Positions 43,991-53,355 of a stretch of 64,000 nucleotides of DNA are shown piece by piece. The position numbers and the translations under genes are program-made. Numbering within the stretch: position 1 is the first letter of the stretch; every line of letters begins with the position of its first letter. Origin of the DNA: JASHSH01 sp036490215 (GTDB lineage Bacteria; Pseudomonadota; Alphaproteobacteria; Rhodospirillales; Magnetospirillaceae); the NCBI GenBank assembly GCA_036490215.1, contig DASXEH010000036.1, positions 62,001 to 126,000 on the forward strand. Direction: 5' to 3'. The notes beneath the pieces are model-generated. The model was not told the DNA's origin and did no database searches. It saw only the letters and a list, made by a program, of their open reading frames with translations.

Positions 43991-44449
43991 TTACCTCTTG
44001 TTCTTCGGGTTCAGCGCGCCGACGTCGAGCGTGACGGGCTGCTGGGCTTCATGTTCGTGCGTCGGACCGGCATAGACGCGCAGATTGCTCATCTGCTGAC
44101 GGCCAAGCGGACCGCGCGTGATCATGCGCTGCACGGCCTTCTCGATGACACGCTCGGGAAAGCGGCCGGAGAGGCGCTGGCCGGCGGTACGGCTCTTGAT
44201 GCCGCCCGCATAACCAGTGTGCCAGTGGAATTCCTTGTCACGCAGCTTGTTGCCGGTGAGTTTCACCTTGGCGGCGTTGATGACGATGATGTTGTCACCG
44301 CAATCAACGTTCGGCGTGAAGGTGGGACGGTGCTTGCCGCGCAGGCGGGTGGCGATGACCGTGGCCAGCCGACCGAGAACGACGCCTTCGGCATCGATCA
44401 GGATCCACTGCTTCTTCACGTCAGCCGGTTTGATGTTGAATGTCTTCAT
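43991..44449 (-). CDS. rplM: 50S ribosomal protein L13
   Basis: A 152-residue protein with the L13 core WILIDAEGVVLGRLAT, CGDNIIVINA and the RMITRGPLGRQQMSNLRVYAG block. ATG 44449 (MKTFNIKPADVKKQW) is chosen; the frame is open upstream to 44542, but that extension is not in the family. A promoter-like pair lies at 44515-44542. First gene of the rplM-rpsI operon. Confidence 0.98.
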   Translation of the reverse strand: MKTFNIKPADVKKQWILIDAEGVVLGRLATVIATRLRGKHRPTFTPNVDCGDNIIVINAAKVKLTGNKLRDKEFHWHTGYAGGIKSRTAGQRLSGRFPERVIEKAVQRMITRGPLGRQQMSNLRVYAGPTHEHEAQQPVTLDVGALNPKNKR

Positions 44450-44514
44450 TGGGCCCTGAAATGGAAATCGCCGCGCTGAGCCAATAGCTTGGCCCCGCTG
44501 CGGCAAGGGCGCGG

Positions 44515-44542
44515 AGTATGCCAGATTTAGATGGGGAGTCAA
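44515..44542 (-). promoter_or_regulatory. candidate promoter of rplM-rpsI
   Basis: On the minus strand, TTGACT (44542-44537) and CATACT (44520-44515) are separated by 16 bases. Each is close to the housekeeping consensus. rplM starts about 65 bases further on. Confidence 0.5.
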
Positions 44543-44729
44543 CGCCGAAAACCATTAGTGCGGTCAAAGGGTTGGCGATTCCCGTATGGCGTTTCGTACC
44601 CACAGTGTTCCGCGGATTTCGCGAATCGTCAATCTGGCGTCCCTTCAACCCTTCCTTAACCCCCATTTTTTACCCTACCCTCGAACCCGATCGCGCCGGG
44701 GGGCGTGAGGTCGGTGGGGGCTTTCTTCG

Positions 44730-45917
44730 ATGACGCCGTGGCTTGAACGTGCCGTTCGCCGTGCCTGCGTGTTTGCCTCGTTCCCCGCTCTTAAGACGCC
44801 GATCGCGGCACTCGCCCTGCTTCTGATCGCGGGAACGCTGTTTGCCCTTCCGGCTCAGCCGGCCCGGGCGATGGACGCGTACCTCATCGAGCCAGCCTAT
44901 AAAGATTTCCCGCTGCAAGGTCCGGAAAAGGCCAAAGGCCTGGTGATCTGGAATCACGGCTTGTTCGGCACGATGACCCAATATAAATATCCGCCGCCCC
45001 TGGTGATCCAGGGCCTCGCCGCGCGCGGCTGGGATGTCGTCAAACTCGATCGCAATCCCACCTATGAGAATGGCTGGACCAATGCCGGCCAGAAGCACAT
45101 CGCACGCCTGGTCGAAGAGGTCGAGGCGGCGCAGAAGAAAGGCTACGCGCGCATCATCCTGGGCGGTCAGTCCTATGGCGGCGCAATCGTCCTTGAAGCG
45201 GCGCGCCGCATTCCTGTCTACGCAGTCATCGCCATGGCGCCCAATTCCGGCCAGGACGTCGTCAACGGCGCCATTTCGGCGAGTTGGAGCGATGCGATCG
45301 CGTCCGAGACCTATGATGAGGTGCGCGACCTTAAAACCGAGCGCGCCATCTTCGTCCTGCCGACCGACGACGAATTCATGCGCTATGTCGATCGCGCCCC
45401 CAAGGTGCGTGAATTGATGGCCGCGAAACCCATGCCGTTCATGTTGATCGATACGCAAGTGCACGGCCATGGCGGCGGCTATTCGCGCGACTTCATCCCT
45501 TATGCCGGCTGTGCAATGTGGTTCCTCGATCCTGCCGCCAAGCCCAAATCCGGCGAGTTCCATTGCTTTCACGACGAAGCAGCGCAGGCGCTCTCGGCCA
45601 TTGGCCTGAACCCCAAGGGCGCAAGCCATGTGTGGTTCGGCTACGGCGCGGCCAGCGGTCAAGAGATCACTGTCGTGCAGAAGGTTGGGACCTCGGGGTC
45701 GGTGGTCGATATGGGGTGGGGGATCGGCCTTTTCGGCAAATTCAAAAGCGGCACCAATCAGCAGATCAATGCTACCAGCGCAAACGGCACATTGAGCTTT
45801 CTCTCGGGATCGGCCGCAGTGACGCTGCACGTCGATGACTCGCCAGCCAAGTTCATCGAGACGCGGTCAGACACCTCGCCGCCGGTACTCGCCACATTGA
45901 TGCCCTTGCAGCCATAG
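44730..45917 (+). CDS. exported alpha/beta-hydrolase, tandem copy 1
   Basis: A 395-residue protein with a signal peptide (hydrophobic stretch ending PARA, residue 47). The catalytic triad can be proposed: Ser148 in GGQSYGGAI (nucleophile elbow), Asp213 or 214 in VLPTDDEFM, and His245 or 247 in QVHGHGGGY. WNHG (residues 74-77) is the oxyanion element. A GEFHCFHDE block is conserved in all three copies and the two Cys may pair. The C-terminal part is a separate beta-rich segment. No closer family name is given with certainty; esterase or dienelactone-hydrolase-like activity is plausible. First of three tandem paralogues on the plus strand. Confidence 0.8.
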   Translation: MTPWLERAVRRACVFASFPALKTPIAALALLLIAGTLFALPAQPARAMDAYLIEPAYKDFPLQGPEKAKGLVIWNHGLFGTMTQYKYPPPLVIQGLAARGWDVVKLDRNPTYENGWTNAGQKHIARLVEEVEAAQKKGYARIILGGQSYGGAIVLEAARRIPVYAVIAMAPNSGQDVVNGAISASWSDAIASETYDEVRDLKTERAIFVLPTDDEFMRYVDRAPKVRELMAAKPMPFMLIDTQVHGHGGGYSRDFIPYAGCAMWFLDPAAKPKSGEFHCFHDEAAQALSAIGLNPKGASHVWFGYGAASGQEITVVQKVGTSGSVVDMGWGIGLFGKFKSGTNQQINATSANGTLSFLSGSAAVTLHVDDSPAKFIETRSDTSPPVLATLMPLQP

Positions 45918-45985
45918 GATCGGCCGATCCTGTGGCAGTCCGGTTGCTCTTGACGCAGCAGCGCTCTTAAGCCACGAACCGGGCT

Positions 45986-47131
45986 ATGTGGCTCGATAGA
46001 ATCTTCGGCGTCCTTCATCGCTCGGTTCGATATGTCGTTCTACTGGCTGTTTTTGCCGCCATCTGGACGATATGGAACGCTGCGCCAACGCCTGCGCAGC
46101 AGATCCAAGCCTATTCGATCGCGCCGAGCTTCCCCGACTCTCCCGCCCGCGGCCCCGAGAACGCGACCGGCCTCGTTCTCTGGAACACGGGCTTTCCCAC
46201 TATTGGCCCACCCAGCCCCTCGCCTGCTCTCGCGATTCTGAAAGGACTCGCCGTTCGCGGTTGGGATGTGATGTCCATCAACCGCCCGACGGCCGATGGT
46301 TCCTGGACGACGGTCGGCCAGCAACATGTCAGTACTCTCATCGGCCAGGTCGTCAACGCGCAGCAATCCGGCTACGGCCGCGTCGTCCTGGCCGGCGACA
46401 CACTCGGCGCGTCGATCGCGCTCGAGGCGGCCGATAGAAAACCCGTTTATGGCGTCATCGCTTTCGCGCCGGCCCGCGCGAAGGGCAACAGCCAAGCCGC
46501 CGACAATGCGCGATACACGCTGGCACAGATCAAAGGCATCAACGCCGAGCGGGTTTTCGTTGCGCTCGCGGGAGAGGACACGCCATCCAACAGCAATCAA
46601 ACAACGGCTCTGCGGCAGGTGTTGGATGCGCGCAAGAGCCCCTATGTCTTGGTCGACAGCTGGCCGCTTGGCGCCAACGGCGACAGGCTCACCCCGTTTC
46701 TGCCTTTTGCGAATTGCGGCATCACGTTCCTCGACCCCAACCTTCGCTTACGAACGAGCGAGTTCCACTGCTATCACGACGAACTCGGCGTAGCCCTGGC
46801 TGCGGCCGGAGAGACGCTCAACGGCGCCAACGCTGTCTGGTTGGGGTATGATGCGCGGAGTGCCCAGATCATTCTCGTCATCACGCGACCCACCGGGTCC
46901 GGGCTGGCCGCGGATTACTTTCTCGGGACCGACATTCTCGATCGGCAAAACACCTATATCGCGCACAGCGTGCCGGCGCGCTGGACCGGCAATGTGCTGA
47001 GCTTTGGCACACCTCCCGCTCTCTCGGTGACGTTACAGCCGGATCAGACGAGCGGCTTCTGGCAGATCAAGGAGAATGGTTCGCGGGGCAGCTTGACCGG
47101 AACACTGACCTTATTGGCTGCGACGAAGTGA
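45986..47131 (+). CDS. alpha/beta-hydrolase-like protein, tandem copy 2, catalytic residues lost
   Basis: A 381-residue exported protein aligned over its length with copies 1 and 3 (RGWDV, QQHVS, VYGVIAFAP, SEFHCYHDE, ANAVWLGY). Every catalytic signature differs: the nucleophile elbow G-x-S-Y-G is GDTLG (Thr139), the oxyanion HG is NTG (WNTG), the DDE acid block is GEDTP, and the VHGHG histidine is PLGANG. The frame is open and the signal peptide is intact, so the gene is kept although the enzyme is probably inactive. It lies 68 bases after copy 1. Possible roles are binding of the same substrate, or a structural partner of copies 1 and 3. Confidence 0.78.
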   Translation: MWLDRIFGVLHRSVRYVVLLAVFAAIWTIWNAAPTPAQQIQAYSIAPSFPDSPARGPENATGLVLWNTGFPTIGPPSPSPALAILKGLAVRGWDVMSINRPTADGSWTTVGQQHVSTLIGQVVNAQQSGYGRVVLAGDTLGASIALEAADRKPVYGVIAFAPARAKGNSQAADNARYTLAQIKGINAERVFVALAGEDTPSNSNQTTALRQVLDARKSPYVLVDSWPLGANGDRLTPFLPFANCGITFLDPNLRLRTSEFHCYHDELGVALAAAGETLNGANAVWLGYDARSAQIILVITRPTGSGLAADYFLGTDILDRQNTYIAHSVPARWTGNVLSFGTPPALSVTLQPDQTSGFWQIKENGSRGSLTGTLTLLAATK

Positions 47132-47258
47132 TCCAATCGCCATTTCGGTTCCAAGACAGAATTCCGCCGACATTGAGTATCGACGTCGCTACCTTTCCGG
47201 GTGATCCTGATGGCTGATACGATCTGCCGGGATTGCCGTAAGGGGGACAGACCTGACA

Positions 47259-48431
47259 ATGGCTTCAGTCCGCAATGTTTCGTGGCGCGCCGGACGCGCA
47301 ATGGCGATCATCGTGGCACTGGTGATCATGCTCTGGCATGCCCTGCCCGCCGCCGCGCAGATGGACCCCAATGTGCAATATCAGTTGGCGCCGGGATTCT
47401 CCGATGTGGCGCCGCACGGTCCCCAAAACGCAGTCGGTCTGATCATCTGGAGCCACGGTGTCAATGGCAAGGAAGCCCAATACCAATATCCGCCGCCGCA
47501 ATCCTTAAGGGCGCTCGTCACTGCTGGTTGGGATATCGTCAAGATCAACCGCAATCCGCTTTTTGAGCAGGGGTGGATCACCACCGGCCAGCAGCACGTT
47601 TCCTATGTGGTCCAGCAGATCGGCGCCGCCCAGCAGTACGGGTATAAGCGCGTCATTGTCGCTGGCGTTTCTTATGGCGGCGCGATTTCGCTCGAAGCGG
47701 CGCTGCGCGTGCCGGTCTATGGCGTCATCGCGATGGTGCCGGGCATCGGTCAGCCCAAATTGCAGAGCGGCGGAACGGCCGACCGCAACTCGGCGAACAT
47801 CGTGCAATACACCTTAGCACAGCTAAAAGGCATCAACGCCAGCCGCCTGCTTTTGGTGATGCCGTCTGACGATGAACTGTTGCCCGACGTCGACCAATCA
47901 CCGGCGGTGCGCCAGCTTATGGCCACGCGCGGCATTCCCTACATGCTGGTCGATCAGCAGGTGCATGGCCATGGCGCCGGATATTCCGCAGCTTTTGCGC
48001 CCTATGCCAATTGCGCCGCCTCCTTCTTCTCGCCGTCCTTCGCCCCGCATGCGGGCGAGTTCCACTGCTATCACGACGAGTTGCCGCCGGTGCTGGCTTC
48101 CTTCGGCCTCAATCTCAACGGCGCTACGGCGGCGTGGATAGGCTACCTCGACAAAAGTGCCCAGTCCGTCGTCGTCGTCGAGCGTCGCACCCAGGCGGGA
48201 AGCTTCGTCGATTTTGGCATCGGTGGCAGCCTGTCAGGCAAGATAAAGGGCCATGGGGCAGCCAACGTCCCTGCGACCTGGCAGGGCAATGTGCTGTCGT
48301 TTCATCCCTCAGGGAACGACATGCTGTCCATGAGCCCCAATCAGGGCTCCAACACGTGGACTTTTAACCACGCGAGAGTATCCGGCGGCGATTGGGCGGG
48401 AACCTTAATGCTGGCGGCGTCGGCCAGATAA
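47259..48431 (+). CDS. exported alpha/beta-hydrolase, tandem copy 3
   Basis: A 390-residue protein with a signal peptide (ending PAAAQ, about residue 34). The triad agrees with copy 1: Ser138 in AGVSYGGAI, Asp204 or 205 in VMPSDDELL, His236 or 238 in QVHGHGAGY, and WSHG at residues 64-67. The GEFHCYHDE block is present. It lies 127 bases after copy 2, in which there is no recognisable promoter. Like copy 1 it should be active in the periplasm or outside the cell; the substrate is unknown. Confidence 0.8.
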   Translation: MASVRNVSWRAGRAMAIIVALVIMLWHALPAAAQMDPNVQYQLAPGFSDVAPHGPQNAVGLIIWSHGVNGKEAQYQYPPPQSLRALVTAGWDIVKINRNPLFEQGWITTGQQHVSYVVQQIGAAQQYGYKRVIVAGVSYGGAISLEAALRVPVYGVIAMVPGIGQPKLQSGGTADRNSANIVQYTLAQLKGINASRLLLVMPSDDELLPDVDQSPAVRQLMATRGIPYMLVDQQVHGHGAGYSAAFAPYANCAASFFSPSFAPHAGEFHCYHDELPPVLASFGLNLNGATAAWIGYLDKSAQSVVVVERRTQAGSFVDFGIGGSLSGKIKGHGAANVPATWQGNVLSFHPSGNDMLSMSPNQGSNTWTFNHARVSGGDWAGTLMLAASAR

Positions 48432-48450
48432 GAAACGCACGCTAAACGCG

Positions 48451-49593
48451 TTACTTCTTCCACGCCTTCAGGCGCTTGGCGGCCTCGACCATTTCAGCTT
48501 CGGTCCCCGGATAGGCCAGCCGCATGAAGCGCCGGCCTTCGATCGGATCGAAATCGACGCCCGGTGTGCAGGCGACACCCGTCTCGGCCAACAGACGCCG
48601 GCAGAAGGCCTCGGCGTCGTTCGTGTAGCGCGAGACGTCGGTGTAGACATAGAACGCGCCATCGGCCGGCGCAAAATGATCGAATCCCGCACCTGGCAGC
48701 TCATTGAGCAGAATCGCGCGATTGCGGGCGTAGCGCGCGACATTGGCGTCGAGTTCATCCTTGCAGTCGAAGGCCGCCAGCCCCGCCACTTGCGCCAGAG
48801 TCGGCGGTGAGATGAACATATTCTGCGCCAACACCTCGACCGGTCGCGACAGATCGGGCGGCAGCACCATCCAGCCCAGACGCCAGCCCGTCATCGAGAA
48901 GTATTTCGAGAAGCTGTTGATGGTGATCACCTCGGGCGCGTCGGCCGCCGTTGTGGCAGCAGTCCCGTAAGTGATGCCGTGATAGATCTCGTCGGAAACC
49001 AGACGTACGCCGCGTTGTTTACACCACGCAATCAGCGCCTTCATTTCGACGGCGCTCAGCACACCGCCTGTCGGGTTTGACGGGCTGGCGACGATCAATC
49101 CGTCGAGATTTTCGATTCCATTCAGCGCTTCGACCGTCAGTTTGAAGCCGGTCGAAGCATCGATCGGGATTGTCACCGACTCGACATTGAGCGCCGTCAG
49201 GATGTGGCGATAGCAAGGATAACCCGGCGCGGCGATGCCGACGCGATCGCCCGGTTCGAAGGCCGCCAGGAATCCGAGCAGGAAGGCACCTGACGAACCG
49301 ACGGTTACGGCAATGCGCTCGGCCGGCACCGTCACGCCATAGCGTTCCTTGTAGTGCGTCGCGATGCGCTGCCGCAGCGGTTCGTTACCGAACGCCAAGG
49401 TGTAGCCGAGCGGCTGCGCATCGAGCGCGGCATGGGCTGCGCGAATCACCCCTTGCGGCGCACCGGTCGACGGCTGCCCGACTTCGAGATGGATGACATC
49501 CTTGCCTGCCGCCGCACGTTCGGCCGCGGCGCGCATCACATCCATCACGATGAACGGGGGAATCTGTCCCCGCCGCGCGACTTTCAGTGCCAC
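48451..49593 (-). CDS. PLP-dependent aminotransferase (class I/II)
   Basis: A 380-residue enzyme. The PLP lysine is in INSFSKYFSMTGWRLGW, ASPSNPTGG supplies the phosphate-facing Asn, and MRLAYPGTEAEMVEAAKRL ends with the substrate Arg. It is a different subgroup from the aminotransferase at 27655. Start GTG 49593 (VALKVARRGQIPPF) is chosen because it lies 2 bases after the stop of the gamma-glutamyltransferase-like gene on the same strand and matches the family's N-terminus. The frame open to 49656 would overlap that gene. The substrate is not decided; aspartate or aromatic amino acids are possible. Confidence 0.88.
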   Translation of the reverse strand: MALKVARRGQIPPFIVMDVMRAAAERAAAGKDVIHLEVGQPSTGAPQGVIRAAHAALDAQPLGYTLAFGNEPLRQRIATHYKERYGVTVPAERIAVTVGSSGAFLLGFLAAFEPGDRVGIAAPGYPCYRHILTALNVESVTIPIDASTGFKLTVEALNGIENLDGLIVASPSNPTGGVLSAVEMKALIAWCKQRGVRLVSDEIYHGITYGTAATTAADAPEVITINSFSKYFSMTGWRLGWMVLPPDLSRPVEVLAQNMFISPPTLAQVAGLAAFDCKDELDANVARYARNRAILLNELPGAGFDHFAPADGAFYVYTDVSRYTNDAEAFCRRLLAETGVACTPGVDFDPIEGRRFMRLAYPGTEAEMVEAAKRLKAWKK

Positions 49594-49595
49594 GT

Positions 49596-51002
49596 TTATT
49601 GGCCCGCCATCGTCTGGGCGAGACCGAAGCCGCGCGGATCGGTAACGGCCACGCACCGCTTTGTGTCAGGCGAACCGCTGAGGCACCGTGCCGCTTGAAT
49701 GCGATCGACGCCATCGGCCTTCGCCCCTTCGGCAATGGCATCCGGCAAGGGCTTCTCGTCTTCGAGCACCCGAAGCGCCGTGCGAATGATCATCTTCGCC
49801 CCGGCGATACCGCCCGATGCAGCCGCAGCGAAGCGGAACTCGTTCGAATTCGGATTGATGGTGAGCATCGGCCCCAGACCCGCACCCGCATCCGGCGTTG
49901 TCGCGGCGAGATAGGTTCCGAATCCCGGAACCATATGACCGGTACCGAAGACGCCGTTCAGCGTGAAAGCGCAGGTGACCGCATTGCCATTGCCATCGAC
50001 CGCGACGAGACTTGCCCCCGCCGTCTGATCGGCACTCGGTGTCGGCGCCGCAGCCAGAGCGTCGTCCACGGTTCGAGCCTTATTCTCCTTGCTCGCCGCG
50101 CTGTAAGCATCGGCTCCGGCCAGACCGGCCCAAGCGGCTTGCTCCAGCGCGCCGAGCGCTGCCGGCGGCGGCGCGAAATACGCCATCTCATGGCCATAGG
50201 CCACGGCCAATGGCTGATGGGTTTGTGGCGTGACGTCCCGCAAAGCGTTCGCAGAGAATGTTGCACCGGCTTGATGCGCGGCATCGGTGAATTCCTGCGC
50301 CCAGGTGCCGTTGTAAAGCTCCCCTACGCCGCGCGACCCGATACGGCCCAGGACAGTGCCAAGCTGCGGGTTCTGCAACAGATCGCCTTCGGCCAGCGGC
50401 TGACCATCGGGTCGCGCGAAGACTGTGCGCGCTACGGGATCGGCGAGAACCGTCTCAGCGACGGGTGTGAACTGACGAATGAAGGCGCGTGAAGCCGGAA
50501 CGCCGCGCTGTGCCAGAGCCTGTACCGGCTGCACCAATTGATTCCACGGAACCGAGCCATTGTTGGCGTGCAGCAGAAACATCGCACGCGGCATGATAGG
50601 AAGAAGACTTCCCGTCCCCCCGGCGTTCGCCGGCGGCACAAAGTCGATCGCGTTCACCGTGCTCTTGTCGTGATTGTAGGCGAGACAGGAACCGGCCGAG
50701 CCAAGCCCGACTTGTGTCGGAAGTGTTACAGCCATGGTGAAGGCCATCGCCACTGCCGCGTCCGCCGCCGTCCCGCCCGCCGTCAAGACATCGCGTCCGA
50801 TTGTGACAGCACGCGGCTCGTCTGCCGCGACCATGCCGCTCAGATCTCCCTTGCTGGCGAAGAGCGGACGATCGAGATGGGCGCCGGAGCCGCATCCGGC
50901 GAGAACTGAGCAAATCAGAAGGACTTGAACGCCGCGTTGATTTCCCCGTGCTGGATGGCTACCGTGCTGTGCCTTTGGAGGCCGATTTTTGACGAAACGC
51001 AT
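49596..51002 (-). CDS. gamma-glutamyltransferase-family lipoprotein
   Basis: A 468-residue Ntn-hydrolase of the gamma-glutamyltranspeptidase family. The autoproteolysis/nucleophile Thr is in ADQTAGASLVAVDGNGNAV; in typical members it begins TTH-S-V. EPRAVTIGRDVLTAGGTAADAAVAMAF is the classic N-terminal part, and FGTGHMVPGFG and the ASGGIAGAKMI loop the C-terminal parts. It is shorter than usual (typically about 560). A lipobox (SVLAGC) is at about residue 36. ATG 51002 has aggagag 4 bases upstream and is the only in-frame start before the lipobox. Its start overlaps the divergent M48 gene by 14 bases. Confidence 0.8.
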   Translation of the reverse strand: MRFVKNRPPKAQHGSHPARGNQRGVQVLLICSVLAGCGSGAHLDRPLFASKGDLSGMVAADEPRAVTIGRDVLTAGGTAADAAVAMAFTMAVTLPTQVGLGSAGSCLAYNHDKSTVNAIDFVPPANAGGTGSLLPIMPRAMFLLHANNGSVPWNQLVQPVQALAQRGVPASRAFIRQFTPVAETVLADPVARTVFARPDGQPLAEGDLLQNPQLGTVLGRIGSRGVGELYNGTWAQEFTDAAHQAGATFSANALRDVTPQTHQPLAVAYGHEMAYFAPPPAALGALEQAAWAGLAGADAYSAASKENKARTVDDALAAAPTPSADQTAGASLVAVDGNGNAVTCAFTLNGVFGTGHMVPGFGTYLAATTPDAGAGLGPMLTINPNSNEFRFAAAASGGIAGAKMIIRTALRVLEDEKPLPDAIAEGAKADGVDRIQAARCLSGSPDTKRCVAVTDPRGFGLAQTMAGQ

Positions 51003-52347
51003 TTCTCTCCTGTCCCTGGCCGTTCTTCTTGGGTTGCTTCCGCTCAACGCCCAGGCTCAACAGATGTCATTCATCCGCGATGCGGAAATCGAAAATACCA
51101 TCCGGATTTATGCCACGCCACTGTTCCAGCAAGCGGGCGTCGACCCGATGGCGGTGACCATACACCTTGTTAACAGTCGGGAAATAAACGCATTCGTTGC
51201 CGGCGGCCTCAATCTTTTCCTCAATACGGGCCTGATCGTCAGAACCAAGAACGCCGGCGAGCTGATCGGCGTCATCGCCCATGAAACGGGCCATATAGCT
51301 GGTGGCCACCTCCTGCGCGGGTATGACGCTTACGAAAACGCGTCCTACGAGGCGATTGCCGCGGCGCTGATCGGCATGGCCGCGGGTGTCGCCGCCCGCA
51401 ATGGTGGTGCCGCCGAAGCCATCGCCGGCGCCGGCCAGGACATCGCGATGCGTAATTATCTGTCCTTTAGCCGATCGATCGAAGGTTCAGCCGATACGGC
51501 GGCCCTGCGGTTCCTCGACAATCTCCACGAATCGTCGCGCGGCTTCCTCGACTTCATGCAGACGCTGATGAACGAAGAGGCGCTTCTGACGGTCAACCAG
51601 GACCCGTATGTTCGCACCCACCCGCTAACCCAGGACCGCATCGACGAAATCCAGCACCATGTCGATACCTCGCCCTGGACCAACGCGACCTGGCCGCCGC
51701 AATACGAGGACATGCATCGCCTGATCGTGGCCAAGCTTTGGGCCTTCCTCTATCCGCCCAGCGAAGCATTTCGCCGCTATCCTGAGTCCGATAAGAGCGT
51801 GGCGGGCCGCTATGCCCGTGCGATTGCCTACTATCGTATTCCTGACCTCGATCATGCCATCCCGCTGATCGACGGGCTGATCGCCGAGCGGCCCAATGAC
51901 CCCTATTTCCACGAGCTCAAGGCGCAGATGCTCTACGAGAACGCGCGCGTGAAGGAAGCGATTCCGGAATATCAGCTGGCCGTGAAGCTGCAGCCGTTCA
52001 GCGCACTGATCCGCACCGAGCTTGGCACGGCTGAAGTTGCATCCGATGACGACGCCGCAATCAAGGATGCAGTCGAGCACCTGAAACTCGCCACTCATCA
52101 AGAACCCGATAACGCCGAGGCGTGGCTGCAACTGTCTTCGGCCTATTCGCACCTGTCGGAGAACGATCCGAAGGCCGAGGCCGCATTGGCCGAATACTCC
52201 CTGCTCGCCGGCAAATACGCCGAAGCGATCTTCCATGCCGACCGTGCCGCCAAGGCTCTGCCCAGGGGCAGCCCGGTCGAATTGCGCATGGAAGACCTCA
52301 AGGCCCAGGCCGAGCAGGAACGGGAACGAGCCAAGAAAAATCAATAA
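50989..52347 (+). CDS. M48-family metalloprotease with TPR repeats (BepA/YfgC-like)
   Basis: A 452-residue exported protein. The signal peptide (LLSLAVLLGLLPLNAQA) is followed by the M48 domain with HETGH (His98-Glu99-His102) in GVIAHETGHIAGG, and RSIEGSADTAAL for the third zinc ligand. The C-terminal third has TPR-like repeats (AIPEYQLAVKLQPFSALI, DAVEHLKLATHQEPDN). BepA-like proteins watch over outer-membrane protein assembly. The start is TTG 50989 with ggag at 50977-50980, chosen because no ATG before residue 26 would keep the signal peptide. It begins within the first codons of the divergent gene. Confidence 0.9.
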   Translation: MTKRISLLSLAVLLGLLPLNAQAQQMSFIRDAEIENTIRIYATPLFQQAGVDPMAVTIHLVNSREINAFVAGGLNLFLNTGLIVRTKNAGELIGVIAHETGHIAGGHLLRGYDAYENASYEAIAAALIGMAAGVAARNGGAAEAIAGAGQDIAMRNYLSFSRSIEGSADTAALRFLDNLHESSRGFLDFMQTLMNEEALLTVNQDPYVRTHPLTQDRIDEIQHHVDTSPWTNATWPPQYEDMHRLIVAKLWAFLYPPSEAFRRYPESDKSVAGRYARAIAYYRIPDLDHAIPLIDGLIAERPNDPYFHELKAQMLYENARVKEAIPEYQLAVKLQPFSALIRTELGTAEVASDDDAAIKDAVEHLKLATHQEPDNAEAWLQLSSAYSHLSENDPKAEAALAEYSLLAGKYAEAIFHADRAAKALPRGSPVELRMEDLKAQAEQERERAKKNQ

Positions 52348-52457
52348 CTTAGCTTGGCCTGACCGCCGCGCGCACTTGCTCGGGGGCTGGGCTTGGCGCA
52401 GAATGCCGCCGGACTGATTTAACCGGCTTCTCCGGCCGGCTGTGGAGCCCCACCCTT

Positions 52458-53216
52458 ATGCGTTTCCCCTTACCTGTTGCCGCCGCCTCTCTTGGCATCC
52501 TGATAGCTTTTGGCTCCGCTGGCGCCTCCGCCGAGGACCCGCCGGCTTTGACCGACAAACAGCAAGAGGCCGTCAAGAAGGTGGTCCATGACTACCTGAT
52601 CGAGCATCCCGAAGTGATGATGGAGGCCATTCAGGCCTATCGCGAGAAAGAGAAGCTGGCCGAAGAAGAAGAAGCCAAGAAGGCTGTGTCGCAGCGCGCT
52701 GACGCGCTCAACCACGATCCGAACTCGGTGGTCCTGGGCAACCCCGACGGCGACGTGACCGTGGTCGAATTCTTCGACTATCACTGCCCCTACTGCAAAG
52801 CGATGGCCGACAGCACGCTCGATGTGGTCAAGAGCGATGGCAAGGTTCGCCTCGTGATGAAGGAACTGCCGATCCTCGGGCCCGATTCGGTATTGGCCTC
52901 GCGCGCCGCAATCGCCTCGCGCAAGCAGCACCTCTACACCGAATTCCATCAGGCGCTTTTGCATCTGAAAGGCCCGCTCAACGAAGGCTCGGTGATGCAG
53001 ACGGCCGCGGCTGTCGGCATCAATGTCGATAAGCTGAAGAAGGATATGAACGACCCGGAAGTCGATTCGATCATCAGCGCCAATCTCGATCTGGCGCATG
53101 CGATCAATGTCGACGGCACTCCCGGTTGGGTGGTGGGCGATAAGGTCCAGTCGGGCGCGATGTCGCCGCAGTCGTTCAAGCAGATGATCGACGAAGCGCG
53201 CAAGCCGAAGACTTAA
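52458..53216 (+). CDS. DsbA-family thiol:disulfide protein
   Basis: A 252-residue exported protein. The signal peptide ends GASA (residue 25), a charged helical N-terminal part (QEAVKKVVHDYLIEHPEVMMEAI) follows, and the thioredoxin fold has CPYC (Cys110-Cys113) in EFFDYHCPYCKAM. The cis-proline loop is in VDGTPGWVVG. The extra N-terminal helix resembles the trimeric ScsC/Com1-like DsbA group. It lies 110 bases after the M48 gene on the same strand; both act in envelope protein quality. ATG 52458. Confidence 0.92.
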   Translation: MRFPLPVAAASLGILIAFGSAGASAEDPPALTDKQQEAVKKVVHDYLIEHPEVMMEAIQAYREKEKLAEEEEAKKAVSQRADALNHDPNSVVLGNPDGDVTVVEFFDYHCPYCKAMADSTLDVVKSDGKVRLVMKELPILGPDSVLASRAAIASRKQHLYTEFHQALLHLKGPLNEGSVMQTAAAVGINVDKLKKDMNDPEVDSIISANLDLAHAINVDGTPGWVVGDKVQSGAMSPQSFKQMIDEARKPKT

Positions 53217-53243
53217 ACGCAGTCAGCTAATACTACTCTTAAT

Positions 53244-53326
53244 CGTCATGCCCGGCCTTGTGCCGGGCATTCACGTCTTTGGCTCAAAAAAAGGCGCGGA
53301 TCACCGGGACAAGCCTGGTGATGACG
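53244..53326. repeat. intergenic palindromic repeat
   Basis: Starts cgtcatgcccggccttgtg and ends gcctggtgatgacg, with the ends CGTCAT/ATGACG inverted. A ccggcc-ttgtgcc-gggc type hairpin lies in the left half. It stands between the convergent dsbA-like and gltD genes. It belongs to a repeat type common in alphaproteobacteria. Confidence 0.65.
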
Positions 53327-53355
53327 CATGGTGGGAGAATTGGACGCGCTATCGC

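Noticed and set aside
45986..47131. Middle hydrolase copy as a frameshifted pseudogene
   Set aside because: The frame is open for the full length with an intact signal peptide and conserved scaffold; only catalytic residues differ, so it is listed as a gene.
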